From positions 1 to 64,000 of the forward strand of contig DASZNC010000059.1 of the NCBI GenBank assembly GCA_035551615.1: DNA of 64,000 nucleotides, in the 5' to 3' direction. Below the pieces are notes generated by a model. The model worked only from the letters and a program-made list of their open reading frames with translations, did not search any database and was not told where the DNA came from. Source of the DNA: JAKCDU01 sp035551615 (lineage in GTDB: Bacteria; Actinomycetota; Acidimicrobiia; Acidimicrobiales; Palsa-688). The position numbers and the translations under genes are program-made. Each line of letters starts with the position of its first letter. The first letter of the stretch is position 1. Below are positions 25,649 through 33,243 of the stretch, in pieces.

Positions 25649-25915
25649 GTGGGTCGCTGGTGCCGCATAACGATCGTGTTGGAGGGACCGGATGCGCCCG
25701 ACCTGTCGGCCGTCGACGAGCTGGCCCGGTGGCGCCTGCTGGCCGGCCGCCTGGGCGGCCACGTCGTCATCGATCAATTGTCACCTGAGATGACGGAACT
25801 TTTGGAGTTGACCGGCCTAGGCGTCGAGATGCATCGGCAGCCCGAATGCCGGGAACAACCGCTCGGGATCCAGGAAGTCGAGGAAGAAGGCCATCTCGGC
25901 GATCTTTCCCCCTGA
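25649..25915 (+). CDS. STAS-like domain protein
   Basis: 88 residues from the GTG at 25649. The sequence ITIVLEGPDAPDLSAVDELA, then RLGGHVVIDQLSPEMTELL and LTGLGVEM, follows the STAS (anti-sigma-antagonist) β-α pattern, with a position-specific Asp-Leu-Ser start. Its last 99 bp are antisense to the end of the SigG-type sigma factor gene. STAS proteins next to sigma factors suggest a regulatory link, but the converging orientation makes co-regulation uncertain. A real but modest call. Confidence 0.6.
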   Translation: MGRWCRITIVLEGPDAPDLSAVDELARWRLLAGRLGGHVVIDQLSPEMTELLELTGLGVEMHRQPECREQPLGIQEVEEEGHLGDLSP

Positions 25916-26821
25916 GATCTCGAGCACCTGGATGGCCCAGGGCGCCCAGCCCCCGGCCGGATCCGGCTTGTACTGACCGAAGGCCGGGCACCCGTTCGCC
26001 GTCGTCGCCAACAGCCGCGATCCCCGGCAGGCACTCGGCCCGGGCAGGACCATCCAGTCGACGATGTTCTGCGAGCCCTCCAGCCACAGCGCGAACGGCG
26101 GCATCGACTGTATGGCGTCGTCGTGTAGCAGCCCCACCAGAGCGTCGATGTCGTAGCGCTCGAAGGCATCCACGTAGCGCTCGAGCAACTCGGTGTGGTC
26201 GGCGTCGAGTGGGCGCGGCCTGGTGTGCGACGGCAGGCTGGCAAGGGTGGAGCGCGCCCTCTGGAGGGCGCTGTTGACCGCCGGCACCGAAGTGGCCAAT
26301 AGCTCGGCCGCGTCCACGACCGGCCAGCGCAGTACCTCGCACAGGACGAGGGCGGCCCGTTGCTTGGCCGGCAGGTGCGGGAGGGCGGTCACGAAGGCCA
26401 GCCGGATGGAGTCCCGCTGTTCGGCCACTTCGGCCGGGTCGCCCAGGTCCGAGATCACCGCGCCGTCGGCGATCGGCGTCACCCACAGGGCCTCCGGGTG
26501 CAGCGGGCCGAGCAGCGACTCGTCGGGCGGCGAGGACGGACCCATCTCCATCGGGCGGGCCCGCCTCTGGACCTGCCGGCCCATGTCGATGCAGACGTTG
26601 GTGGCGATCCGGTACAGCCAGGACCGGACGCTCGACCGGCCCTCGAACGAATCAGCCGCCCTCAGTGCCTTGATCATGGTCTCCTGCACCGCATCTTCGG
26701 CTTCGAAACCGGAACCCAGCATGCGGTAGCAGTAGCCGGTGAGCTCGCGCCGGTAGGGTTCGAGGTCCGCCGACACAAGTGGGGTCGTCACAGCCACGAC
26801 TTCGAGAGTACTCACGGACAA
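25817..26821 (-). CDS. SigG/SigJ-type ECF sigma factor with SnoaL-like C-terminal domain
   Basis: 334 residues. Sigma region 2 (YRRELTGYCYRMLGSGFEAE, then DAVQETMIKALRA and WLYRIATNVCIDMGR) and region 4 (LPAKQRAALVLCEVLRWPVV ... ALQRARSTL) are followed by an NTF2/SnoaL-like domain (~residues 205-330: ELLERYVDAFERYDIDALVG, then HDDAIQSMPP). The layout matches the ECF group with fused SnoaL regulators (TIGR02960-like as I recall). The C-terminal domain normally controls activity in place of a separate anti-sigma factor. Its 3' end overlaps the STAS-like gene. Confidence 0.9.
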   Translation of the reverse strand: MSVSTLEVVAVTTPLVSADLEPYRRELTGYCYRMLGSGFEAEDAVQETMIKALRAADSFEGRSSVRSWLYRIATNVCIDMGRQVQRRARPMEMGPSSPPDESLLGPLHPEALWVTPIADGAVISDLGDPAEVAEQRDSIRLAFVTALPHLPAKQRAALVLCEVLRWPVVDAAELLATSVPAVNSALQRARSTLASLPSHTRPRPLDADHTELLERYVDAFERYDIDALVGLLHDDAIQSMPPFALWLEGSQNIVDWMVLPGPSACRGSRLLATTANGCPAFGQYKPDPAGGWAPWAIQVLEISGGKIAEMAFFLDFLDPERLFPAFGLPMHLDA

Positions 26822-26925
26822 AGGGACGGGCCGGACCGACGGAATTCATCGCTCACGCCCGCCCGCTGCGATGAGAACCGGTGCCCGCCGCCGTCAGCCT
26901 CGACCCCCTATCCGGGCGGGGCGGC

Positions 26926-27057
26926 CTATTGCGGAGCGGTTACCGGCTGCGGGTCCGCCTCGAGCAGGTCATCAGCCTCGGCCAGCCACCGGTCGAGTGC
27001 CTCCCGGCTCGACCGCAACCCGGGGCGCCGGCTGGATTCCGTGTTCTGTGTGGTCAT
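26926..27057 (-). CDS. 43-residue small protein with strong ribosome-binding site
   Basis: ATG at 27057 preceded by AAGGAGGG at ideal distance, stop TAG at 26928-26926. The peptide is hydrophilic and helical (RSSREALDRWLAEADDLLEA) with a disordered, Thr/Gln/Pro-rich end. No family is recognised. Upstream there is a TATAAA box (27128-27123, minus strand) inside GGGGGATTTATACCCCC and a CCCGTGG/CCACGGG hairpin (27081-27103), so it appears to have its own transcript leader. It precedes the sigma factor gene by 104 bp on the same strand. Confidence 0.6.
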   Translation of the reverse strand: MTTQNTESSRRPGLRSSREALDRWLAEADDLLEADPQPVTAPQ

Positions 27058-27153
27058 GCGGAGACCCTCCTTCGCCTGGTCCCGTGGTCAACATACCCAC
27101 GGGCCGTCGCCCAACTGGGGGATTTATACCCCCGCCCCGAGCGCGGGCTCCGC

Positions 27154-27957
27154 TCAGTGCATGCGGGCGCTCGACCCGAGGCTCAACTCCATGACCGTCC
27201 CGGTCATGATCCCGGGGTCGGTCACCAGGTAGAGAACGGCCCGGCTGACGTCTTCGGACTGGATCATGGCCTGCGGGATCGGGTTGGCCCGGGCGAAGCG
27301 GCGGATCAGCTCATCGGGAACTTCGGCGTCCGGGTCGGGCTGCACCATCGGCGTCTGGACCGTCGTCGGGCACACCACGTTGATGGTGATGCCGTCGCGG
27401 GCGACCTCGAGCGCGACCGACTTGGCCAGGCCGATGACCCCCCACTTGGTGGCGTTGTAGGCGCCCAGCTCGGGGATCCCCATCCGGCCCCCCATCGACG
27501 CAGTGACCACGATCCTCCCGTACTTCTGTTCCCGCATCACCGGGAGCGCGGCCCGCAAGGTGTGGAAGGCGCCGGTCAGGTTGGTGGCCACGAGGGTGTC
27601 CCAGACCTCGTCGGTCACGTCGGTGATGGGGCCGGTCGACACCACCCCGGCATTGGCCACCACGATGTCGAGCCGCCCGAACTGGTCGACGGTCCGGGCG
27701 ACGGCGCCCTCCACGGCGGCGGCGTCGCGGACATCCACCGCTAGGCCTAGCGCTCGGCGGCCGGTCGCTTCGACCTGCTTCACCGACAGCTCCAGATCAC
27801 TGCGCCCGGCGAGGGGATAGGTGAGGACCGGCATCGCCGCCGGGACATCGCAGAGCACCACGTCGGCGCCCTCGGCGGCGAGGGCCAGACCGTGGGACCG
27901 GCCCTGGCCCCGTGCTCCCCCGGTGATCAGCGCGACCCGTCCGTCCAGTGCTCCCAT
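27154..27957 (-). CDS. Mycofactocin-dependent-type SDR oxidoreductase
   Basis: 267 residues. Short-chain dehydrogenase with an altered glycine motif, TGGARGQGRSHGLALA, plus CDVPAAMP, NAGV, catalytic Ser in ASMGG and YNATK. The GARGQGRSH stretch and the insertion after strand β2 (VLTYPLAGRSDLELSVKQVE) are characteristic of the mycofactocin-coupled SDR subfamily, which holds NAD(H) tightly. It fits with the NDMA-type alcohol dehydrogenase at 16741 as another potential mycofactocin client. Confidence 0.87.
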   Translation of the reverse strand: MGALDGRVALITGGARGQGRSHGLALAAEGADVVLCDVPAAMPVLTYPLAGRSDLELSVKQVEATGRRALGLAVDVRDAAAVEGAVARTVDQFGRLDIVVANAGVVSTGPITDVTDEVWDTLVATNLTGAFHTLRAALPVMREQKYGRIVVTASMGGRMGIPELGAYNATKWGVIGLAKSVALEVARDGITINVVCPTTVQTPMVQPDPDAEVPDELIRRFARANPIPQAMIQSEDVSRAVLYLVTDPGIMTGTVMELSLGSSARMH

Positions 27958-28060
27958 GCGGTCGAAGATACGGCAACGGCCGGGCCGGGGACGTTACGAT
28001 CCGCCGAGGGGGAGTTACCATCCGAGTAACAGCGGTCCATCAGGCAAGGAGCCACGGCGA

Positions 28061-28402
28061 GTGAGTACAGAAGGCAGGGGCGGAGGGTCCGACGGCGAGG
28101 AGGCCGAGCAGCCGCCGGCGTGGCCACTGCCTGACCCGCCCCTCTACTCACCGACCAACCCGGGCCAGGCCTACTCGTCGCCCAACCCGGCGCAGAGCTA
28201 CTCGTCCGCCGACCCTGCCCACCGGTACTCGTCGGCCCACCCTGGTCAGAACTACTCGTCGCACCCGGGCCCGACCTATTCGTCCCACCCGGGCGGCCAG
28301 GACTACTCGTCGCATCCGGGTCAGGCGTACTCCTCCAATCCCAACCCGTCGAGCACCTACAGCCCCTCCGGTGGGGCCAGCCCCTCTTCGCCCTCGGAAT
28401 GA
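28061..28402 (+). CDS. Tyr-Ser-Ser octapeptide-repeat protein, coupled to patatin
   Basis: 113 residues from the GTG at 28061 (AAGGAG upstream). An acidic/Gly N-terminus is followed by about eight repeats of the form (H/N/D)P-G-Q-x-Y-S-S from residue ~40 to 100, then a Ser/Pro tail. There is no signal peptide and no membrane helix, so it is probably disordered and cytoplasmic or attached to its partner. The stop overlaps the ATG of the patatin gene (ATGA), so the two are translationally coupled. No family is recognised. Repeated YSS could be a scaffold or a phosphorylation-rich tail, but nothing proves this. Confidence 0.7.
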   Translation: MSTEGRGGGSDGEEAEQPPAWPLPDPPLYSPTNPGQAYSSPNPAQSYSSADPAHRYSSAHPGQNYSSHPGPTYSSHPGGQDYSSHPGQAYSSNPNPSSTYSPSGGASPSSPSE

Positions 28403-29259
28403 CCACGATGACCAGGGCACTGGTGCTGGCCGGCGGCGGGGTGGCCGGCATCGCCTGGGAGACCGGCGTGCTGAGGGGCATCGAAGAAGCCGATCCGCAG
28501 CTGGCCGCCTCGCTGCTCGCCGCCGACGTGATCATCGGCACCTCGGCCGGCGCGGCGGTGGCCGCCCAGGTCACGAGTGGCCGGTCGCTCGCCGATCTCT
28601 ACGACGATCAGGTCAACGGGCCGTCGCCCGAGATCGATGTGCAGATGGAGATGGACGAACTGATCGGCCGGTTCATCCAGGCCGTCCAGGGCGCTGATTC
28701 ACGGACCGATGTGCTGAGGAGAATCGGCCGGATGGCCGCCGCCACCGAGACGGTGACCGAGGCCGAACGCCGGGCGGTGATCGAACGACGCCTGCCCAGT
28801 CACGATTGGCCCGACGGCGATGTGCGCATCGTCGCCGTCGAGATCGACGCCGGTGAACCGGTCGTGTTCGACCGCACGACCGGCGTGGCGCTGGTGGACG
28901 CGGTCGCCGCCAGCTGCGCGGTGCCGGGTATCTGGCCGCCGGTGACCATCGGCGACCGGCGCTACATGGATGGTGGCGTGCGATCGACGTCGAACGTCGA
29001 CCTGGCCGCTGGGTGCGACCGGATCGTCGTGTTGTCGCCGGCGGCCGCCGACCAGCCCGGGCTGGCCGGCCGGACGCTGGCCGAGGAGGTCGCGTCCTTT
29101 GACCAGATACCGGTCACCATCATCGATGCATCACCGGAGGCGGTCGCCGCCTTCGGGACCAATCCGCTGTCGGCCACGACCCGGAGGCCGGCCGCCACCG
29201 CCGGGCGCCGTCAGGGGCTCGAGTGGGCTGGAAAGCTGGGCCCGACCTGGGCCGGTTAG
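28399..29259 (+). CDS. Patatin-like phospholipase
   Basis: 286 residues. Patatin motifs: oxyanion loop AGGGVAGIAWETG, nucleophile elbow IIGTSAGA (Ser49), and the Asp of YMDGGVRS. The serine-aspartate dyad is therefore complete. No signal peptide or membrane segment, so a cytoplasmic or peripheral acyl hydrolase. The start overlaps the stop of the YSS-repeat gene. Substrate unknown. Confidence 0.9.
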   Translation: MTTMTRALVLAGGGVAGIAWETGVLRGIEEADPQLAASLLAADVIIGTSAGAAVAAQVTSGRSLADLYDDQVNGPSPEIDVQMEMDELIGRFIQAVQGADSRTDVLRRIGRMAAATETVTEAERRAVIERRLPSHDWPDGDVRIVAVEIDAGEPVVFDRTTGVALVDAVAASCAVPGIWPPVTIGDRRYMDGGVRSTSNVDLAAGCDRIVVLSPAAADQPGLAGRTLAEEVASFDQIPVTIIDASPEAVAAFGTNPLSATTRRPAATAGRRQGLEWAGKLGPTWAG

Positions 29260-29269
29260 GGCGGGCGGC

Positions 29270-30226
29270 TCAGGAAGGCGTCGTGAAGATCGTGCCCAGG
29301 CCGACGCCGGTGTGGTCGTAGGCGCCCTCCGGGTTGGCCCGCACGCTGGCATCGAGCTGATGGGCGTCGTCGCCGACCAGAATCCGCCACTGGCCGGCCC
29401 GGACCCCCTCCAGGATGATGCGAGCGGCGCCCGCAGCATCGAGCGGTGCGGTGGTCCGGAAGCCCTCCTCGAGCATCTTGACCATCTCCCGCAGTTGGTC
29501 CGACGACAGGTCGTCGGCCGGGAAGCCCCGCTTCTGGACCTGCTCCCGGGTCGACGCCAGGTCCTCCTCGGTCAGGGCGTCGGGTTCGGGCCGACCGAAG
29601 TAGCGGCGGGAGTTGGCGACGATGTCGGTCCCGATGTGACCGGGCATGACGACCGAGACGCCGACGTGCGGGGCGTTGACCCGGAGATCCTCGATCATGG
29701 CCTCGGAGAAGCCCTTCACCGCGAATTTGGCCGCGCTGTAGGCGGTGTGGGGGATGCCCGGGCCCAGTGAGGCCCAGAACCCGTTGACGCTGCTGGTATT
29801 GACCAGCCGGGCTGACTCGGCGGCGATCAGGCGGGGCAGGAAGGCGCGGGTGCAGTAGTACACGCCCCACCAGTCGACCCCGAAGGTCCGTTCCCAGTCC
29901 TCCCGGGAGTCGGCGATGAAGCTGCCGCCGCCGCCGATGCCGGCGTTGTTGAACAGGTACTCGATCACGTCGCCGTGGGCGGCCACGACCTCGTCACGGA
30001 AATCCGTCACCTGGGCTTCGTTGGACACATCGCAGATATGGGTGGAGATCTTCGTCCCGGCCGGGGCGCCGGCTTCGGCCCGGGCCAGGGTCTCGGCCAG
30101 ACCGACCGGGCTGACGTCGCACGTGGCCACGTGGCATCCCTCGGCCGTCAGCTGGATGACCAGCTCGCGACCCATACCCGAGCCACCGCCGGTGACCACC
30201 GCCCGCTTGCCTGAGAACGTGTCCAC
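29270..30226 (-). CDS. SDR family oxidoreductase
   Basis: 318 residues from the GTG at 30226 (AAGGGGGG upstream). Rossmann motif TGGGSGMGRELVIQL, CDVS, NNAGIGGGG, catalytic Ser in NTSSVNGF and YSAAKFAVKG. Classical SDR with a longer C-terminal extension (residues ~230-318) rich in acidic helix. Substrate unknown. It converges on the patatin gene with 10 bp between stops. Confidence 0.87.
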   Translation of the reverse strand: MDTFSGKRAVVTGGGSGMGRELVIQLTAEGCHVATCDVSPVGLAETLARAEAGAPAGTKISTHICDVSNEAQVTDFRDEVVAAHGDVIEYLFNNAGIGGGGSFIADSREDWERTFGVDWWGVYYCTRAFLPRLIAAESARLVNTSSVNGFWASLGPGIPHTAYSAAKFAVKGFSEAMIEDLRVNAPHVGVSVVMPGHIGTDIVANSRRYFGRPEPDALTEEDLASTREQVQKRGFPADDLSSDQLREMVKMLEEGFRTTAPLDAAGAARIILEGVRAGQWRILVGDDAHQLDASVRANPEGAYDHTGVGLGTIFTTPS

Positions 30227-30295
30227 AATCCCCCCTTGATCTGTCTCCCCAGACGGTACCTCCCGGGGCGGTGGCACGTCCGCCGGCGGCGGCGC

Positions 30296-31591
30296 TCAGG
30301 CGCCGATTCGGCTGGTGGCCGAACCCTCGTAGGGGGCGTTCCCGTAGTTGAACGCCCCGCCGTCGGCGGCGACCAACCAGTAGCCGCCATAGCTGCTGTC
30401 GGCGGCCAACCCGACCACCGGCGCGGCCAGCGTCGACCCACCCGCCGAGCCCAGGAACGGGGCGTGGAAACCGAAGACCCCGCCGTCGGCCGCCACCAGC
30501 CAGTAGCCACCGGTCGCCCGGTCGGCGGTGATCCCGACGACGGCGGCGCTGAGCGGAGCCGACCCGGCCGACCCATAGAAGGGGGCACCGCCGTAGGCGA
30601 ACACCCCGCCGTCGGCGGCGGCCAGCCAGTAACCGTGCCCGCCCGGCGCGGCGGCGATGCCGACCACCGGTGCGGCGAGCGGATGGCCGGCAGCCGAACC
30701 CTCGAAGCGGGCGTCCCCATAGGTGAACACCCCGCCGTCGGCGGCGACCAGGTAGTAGCCGCGCCCATCGGACGAGGCGGCAATACCGACCAGCGGTTGG
30801 GCCAGCCTGCGGCCGCCGGTCGACCCGTAGAACCGGGCCCCGTCGTAGCTGTACACCCCGCCGTCGGCGGTCACCATCCAGAACCCGCCGTTCGGATCGG
30901 AGGCCACCCCGACGAACGGGACATCGGATCCGTCACCCGCCTCGGTGACGGTGTTCGGCTCGGCGTAGACGACCCCGCTGGCCGTCGCTATCCGGAAGCC
31001 GCCCTGGGCGCCGGCCGGCGAACCCGACGACGGCCGGGCCGCCGGGCGGGCGGAAGAATCGCCGGTGACGCCGACGGCCGGGTCGGGCCGCAGCGCTTTG
31101 GCCGGCTGCACGACCGAATAGGTGCCCGGGCCCTGAGAGCAGGGCCGGCTGATACCGAGGGGGTACACCGCGCCTTGGCCGTCGCCGCTGATCCGGAGGA
31201 AAACCGACTGGGCGATGTCGGTGCAGTAGGCGGACCAGGCGACGGCGATGACCGGCGGGGCCATCTCATGGCCGGCGAACAGAAGGTCGACCGTCGCGTC
31301 CCCGCCGTCGGTTGCGATCCCGGCCGGGACGGCGCCGGCCGCATCGGTGATCTCGTCCGACAGCACCGGGGCGGTCGTGCAGCTCTGGCCCGGCCGGGCC
31401 GGTATCAACTGGATGGTCAGGACCTGGGTCCCGGCCGCGCCCTCGGTCGACTCCTGGCCGAAGGTGAAGTCGCACGGAGCCGGATGCGCCGGCAGCCGGG
31501 CTGCGGCCGGCGCGCCGCCGGCGATCGACCCGACGGCGATCAACAGTCCGGCCGCCGCGACCTTGGCTGCTGTCAGATGGAGTGACCTCAT
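30296..31591 (-). CDS. Secreted protein with WLVAADGGVF repeats
   Basis: 431 residues from the ATG at 31591 (GGGGGAGG upstream). A signal peptide covers residues 1-30 (AAAGLLIAVGSIAGGAPAAA). Residues ~38-165 form a Cys-containing domain resembling DUF4232 (EGAAGTQVLTIQLIPARPGQ). From ~195 to the end there are five complete ~41-residue repeats of type PVVGIA..GYWLVAADGGVF.YG.A.FYGS, plus a degenerate one. These repeats probably form a β-propeller or solenoid and are frequent in secreted proteins of Acidimicrobiia, to my knowledge without a defined function. A relative with the same repeats is at 33244 on the other strand. Confidence 0.8.
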   Translation of the reverse strand: MRSLHLTAAKVAAAGLLIAVGSIAGGAPAAARLPAHPAPCDFTFGQESTEGAAGTQVLTIQLIPARPGQSCTTAPVLSDEITDAAGAVPAGIATDGGDATVDLLFAGHEMAPPVIAVAWSAYCTDIAQSVFLRISGDGQGAVYPLGISRPCSQGPGTYSVVQPAKALRPDPAVGVTGDSSARPAARPSSGSPAGAQGGFRIATASGVVYAEPNTVTEAGDGSDVPFVGVASDPNGGFWMVTADGGVYSYDGARFYGSTGGRRLAQPLVGIAASSDGRGYYLVAADGGVFTYGDARFEGSAAGHPLAAPVVGIAAAPGGHGYWLAAADGGVFAYGGAPFYGSAGSAPLSAAVVGITADRATGGYWLVAADGGVFGFHAPFLGSAGGSTLAAPVVGLAADSSYGGYWLVAADGGAFNYGNAPYEGSATSRIGA

Positions 31592-31675
31592 TGCGACCTC
31601 CCCCGGAGCACCACTGCTCTTCCCGGATGATAGAAGGTGGCGGCCCCCGATCGACGGGGAAAAGCCGGGCCCTCC

Positions 31676-32188
31676 TCAGGCGGCGGCGATCGGGCGGCTC
31701 AGTTCGATGACGCCCCATGCCACGCCGGTCGTGCGGAAACCGTGGTGGTGGAGCAGGCGGCTGGCCACGACGTTCTCGTAGTCGGTGGTGGCGACCAGGT
31801 CGTGATAGCCCAGGCCGACCGCCTGCTCGATCAGGCGGTCGATCAGCACCGATCCGACGCCCCGGCCCTGCCAGCGGTCGTCGACGACCAGGGCCAGTTC
31901 GGCGCCGCCCACCGTCGGTTCGATCCGCCCGATGGCGACGATCGTCCCCTCCTCCGGCGACCACACCGCCAGCGCCTCCCGACCGTCGTGGCCGACGTCG
32001 AGGAAGTGGGCGATCTCGGCTTCGGTCAGCGGTCCTCTCCGGCCTCCGAACCGCAGTTCCCGGGTCCGGGGCGACAGCCGCCCAACGGCGCATTCATAGG
32101 CGCGGCGGTCGGCCGGCCGCAGGGGCCTTATCTCCAGATCGGCTCCGTCGATCGAGCGGACCGGATCCACCAGAGTCAGTTCTGTCAT
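31676..32188 (-). CDS. GNAT N-acetyltransferase
   Basis: 170 residues from the ATG at 32188. Acetyl-CoA binding motif A is ELALVVDDRWQGRGVGSVLI (QGRGVG loop), preceded by a β-strand core (AVWSPEEGTIVAIGRI) and followed by the β-bulge helix VASRLLHHHGF. Substrate unknown. It is divergent from the HxlR regulator with the operator (32177-32215) in the 54 bp between. A TACAGT box 7 nt before the ATG suggests a leaderless transcript repressed by HxlR. Confidence 0.87.
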   Translation of the reverse strand: MTELTLVDPVRSIDGADLEIRPLRPADRRAYECAVGRLSPRTRELRFGGRRGPLTEAEIAHFLDVGHDGREALAVWSPEEGTIVAIGRIEPTVGGAELALVVDDRWQGRGVGSVLIDRLIEQAVGLGYHDLVATTDYENVVASRLLHHHGFRTTGVAWGVIELSRPIAAA

Positions 32189-32215
32189 AGAACTAACTGT
32201 AAGACAGTCAGTTCT
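32177..32215. promoter_or_regulatory. HxlR-type operator in divergent promoter
   Basis: AGAACTAACTGT (32189-32200), AAG, ACAGTCAGTTCT (32204-32215) is an inverted repeat with 11 of 12 positions matching. A further half-site AGTTCT at 32178-32183 pairs with the same AGAACT. The palindrome covers the promoters of both the GNAT gene and the HxlR gene; the HxlR -10 is TACAAT at 32230-32235. Confidence 0.75.
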
Positions 32216-32242
32216 GTGATGCGACCCTCTACAATGGCGGCC

Positions 32243-32734
32243 ATGCAGCGGAGCACCTTCGCGGACATGGCCTGTTCCGTGGCCCAGTGCCTGGAGATCG
32301 TCGGCGAGTGGTGGACGCTGCTGATCGTCCGTGACGCGTTCATGGGTGTCCGCCGCTTCGATGACTTCCAAACCCGCCTCGGCGTCTCCCGCAACGTGCT
32401 CAACCAGCGACTGGTGCGACTGGTCGAACAGGGCGTATTCGAGAAGGTGCCGTACTCCGACCACCCTCCCCGATTCGAATACCGGCTGACCGACAAGGGC
32501 AAGGACCTGTGGGGCGTCATCACCACCATGCGCCAGTGGGGTGACCGGTGGGCCGCACCCGCCGGCCCCCCGATCGAACTCGTCCACAAGGATTGCGGAC
32601 GGGCCGGCGGCATCGATCTGACCTGTTCGGAATGCGGCGAAACCGTCGGCTACCGCGACATGAGGGCGACACCGGGCCCTGGCTACCGGGACGGACTGAT
32701 CCCCGAGCGGCGGGCCGCGGACCAGCGGGCCTGA
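32243..32734 (+). CDS. HxlR-family transcriptional regulator
   Basis: 163 residues from the ATG at 32243 (an in-frame ATG at 32234 overlaps the -10 box and is less likely). HxlR winged helix: SVAQCLEIVGEWWTLLIVRD, FDDFQTRLGVSRNVLNQRL and YRLTDKGKDLW. The C-terminus has a Cys-x2-Cys-like CSECGETVGYRDM plus an upstream Cys, possibly a small zinc or redox site. HxlR proteins often sense reactive electrophiles through cysteine. It is likely autoregulated through the overlapping operator and controls the divergent acetyltransferase. Confidence 0.88.
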   Translation: MQRSTFADMACSVAQCLEIVGEWWTLLIVRDAFMGVRRFDDFQTRLGVSRNVLNQRLVRLVEQGVFEKVPYSDHPPRFEYRLTDKGKDLWGVITTMRQWGDRWAAPAGPPIELVHKDCGRAGGIDLTCSECGETVGYRDMRATPGPGYRDGLIPERRAADQRA

Positions 32735-32959
32735 CCAGCCCTCCGCGAGGCGGCCGGCCCCGGTTGTCGTCGACGCAGCGCCGCGCCCGGCCTGCGGTTC
32801 GCGTCCTGGCCGATGCGGTCAAAGGAGTGGGCCTGCCCGCCCTCGCCCGGACGCCACTTGCGAGCCTCCGACCAGCTCGGCGGCCGACCTTGCCGAACTC
32901 TCTGACCTGAGCCAGAAGTCAGCCTGAAAACTATCGAAACAACTTCATTATTATCCAAG

Positions 32960-33000
32960 TGTATGCAAAGTTGCTGATATAGTCCGCAACTTTGCACACA
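32960..33000. repeat. 15-bp inverted repeat in AT-rich island
   Basis: TGTATGCAAAGTTGC (32960-32974) and GCAACTTTGCACACA (32986-33000) are inverted copies with a single mismatch and an 11-nt spacer. Either a protein binding site or an RNA hairpin. Confidence 0.7.
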
Positions 33001-33192
33001 TCCGCATGGAATCCCCTCCCGGGAGGGCCAGACCAGCCGGCCCCACCTGGGCCGAGATGCCAGCCCCGCCGGGCCGAGCCGGGCCGGGAGCCGTCGGGTG
33101 GGCATCCATCTGCTTCTTGATCCGGGCACCCTGGCCGATCGACGAAGGGCGCGGGCCGTGCGCTCAAGTCGCCACGATCCGGACGCCGATCC

Positions 33193-33234
33193 TTTCTGTA
33201 GCGGAGGCCGGCGGAGATCTCCGGCCTACGGAAA
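33193..33234 (+). promoter_or_regulatory. 5' leader hairpin upstream of secreted repeat protein
   Basis: TTTCTGTA (33193-33200) pairs with TACGGAAA (33227-33234, one G-U pair) and GGCCGG pairs with CCGGCC, leaving a 5-nt bulge and a 9-nt loop. It ends 9 nt before the ATG and would bury the only purine-rich stretch (GGAAAG) able to act as a ribosome-binding site. Confidence 0.45.
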
Positions 33235-33243
33235 GTTCGACTG

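Larger units (their letters stand above)
32735..33243. other. 509-bp intergenic region with AT-rich patch and hairpins
   Basis: No convincing gene. The first ~190 bp are GC-rich and featureless to me. At 32930-33000 base composition drops sharply to an AT-rich island holding a long inverted repeat. Nearer the downstream gene there is a hairpin at 33193-33234 in the presumed leader. It probably contains the promoter and 5' UTR of the secreted repeat protein at 33244. Confidence 0.6.

Noticed and set aside
28061..28402. Secreted or cell-wall-anchored repeat protein
   Set aside because: No signal peptide, membrane helix or sorting motif can be found in the frame, so a cytoplasmic location is more consistent.
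32683..33129. Minus-strand frame in the gap after HxlR
   Set aside because: No ribosome-binding site, Arg/Trp/Pro-rich composition and no motif; it also runs across the AT-rich inverted repeat.
33005..33240. c-di-AMP (ydaO) riboswitch upstream of a LytM-like gene
   Set aside because: Such riboswitches precede cell-wall hydrolases in actinobacteria, but I could not find the conserved core here. Only a simple hairpin is supported.
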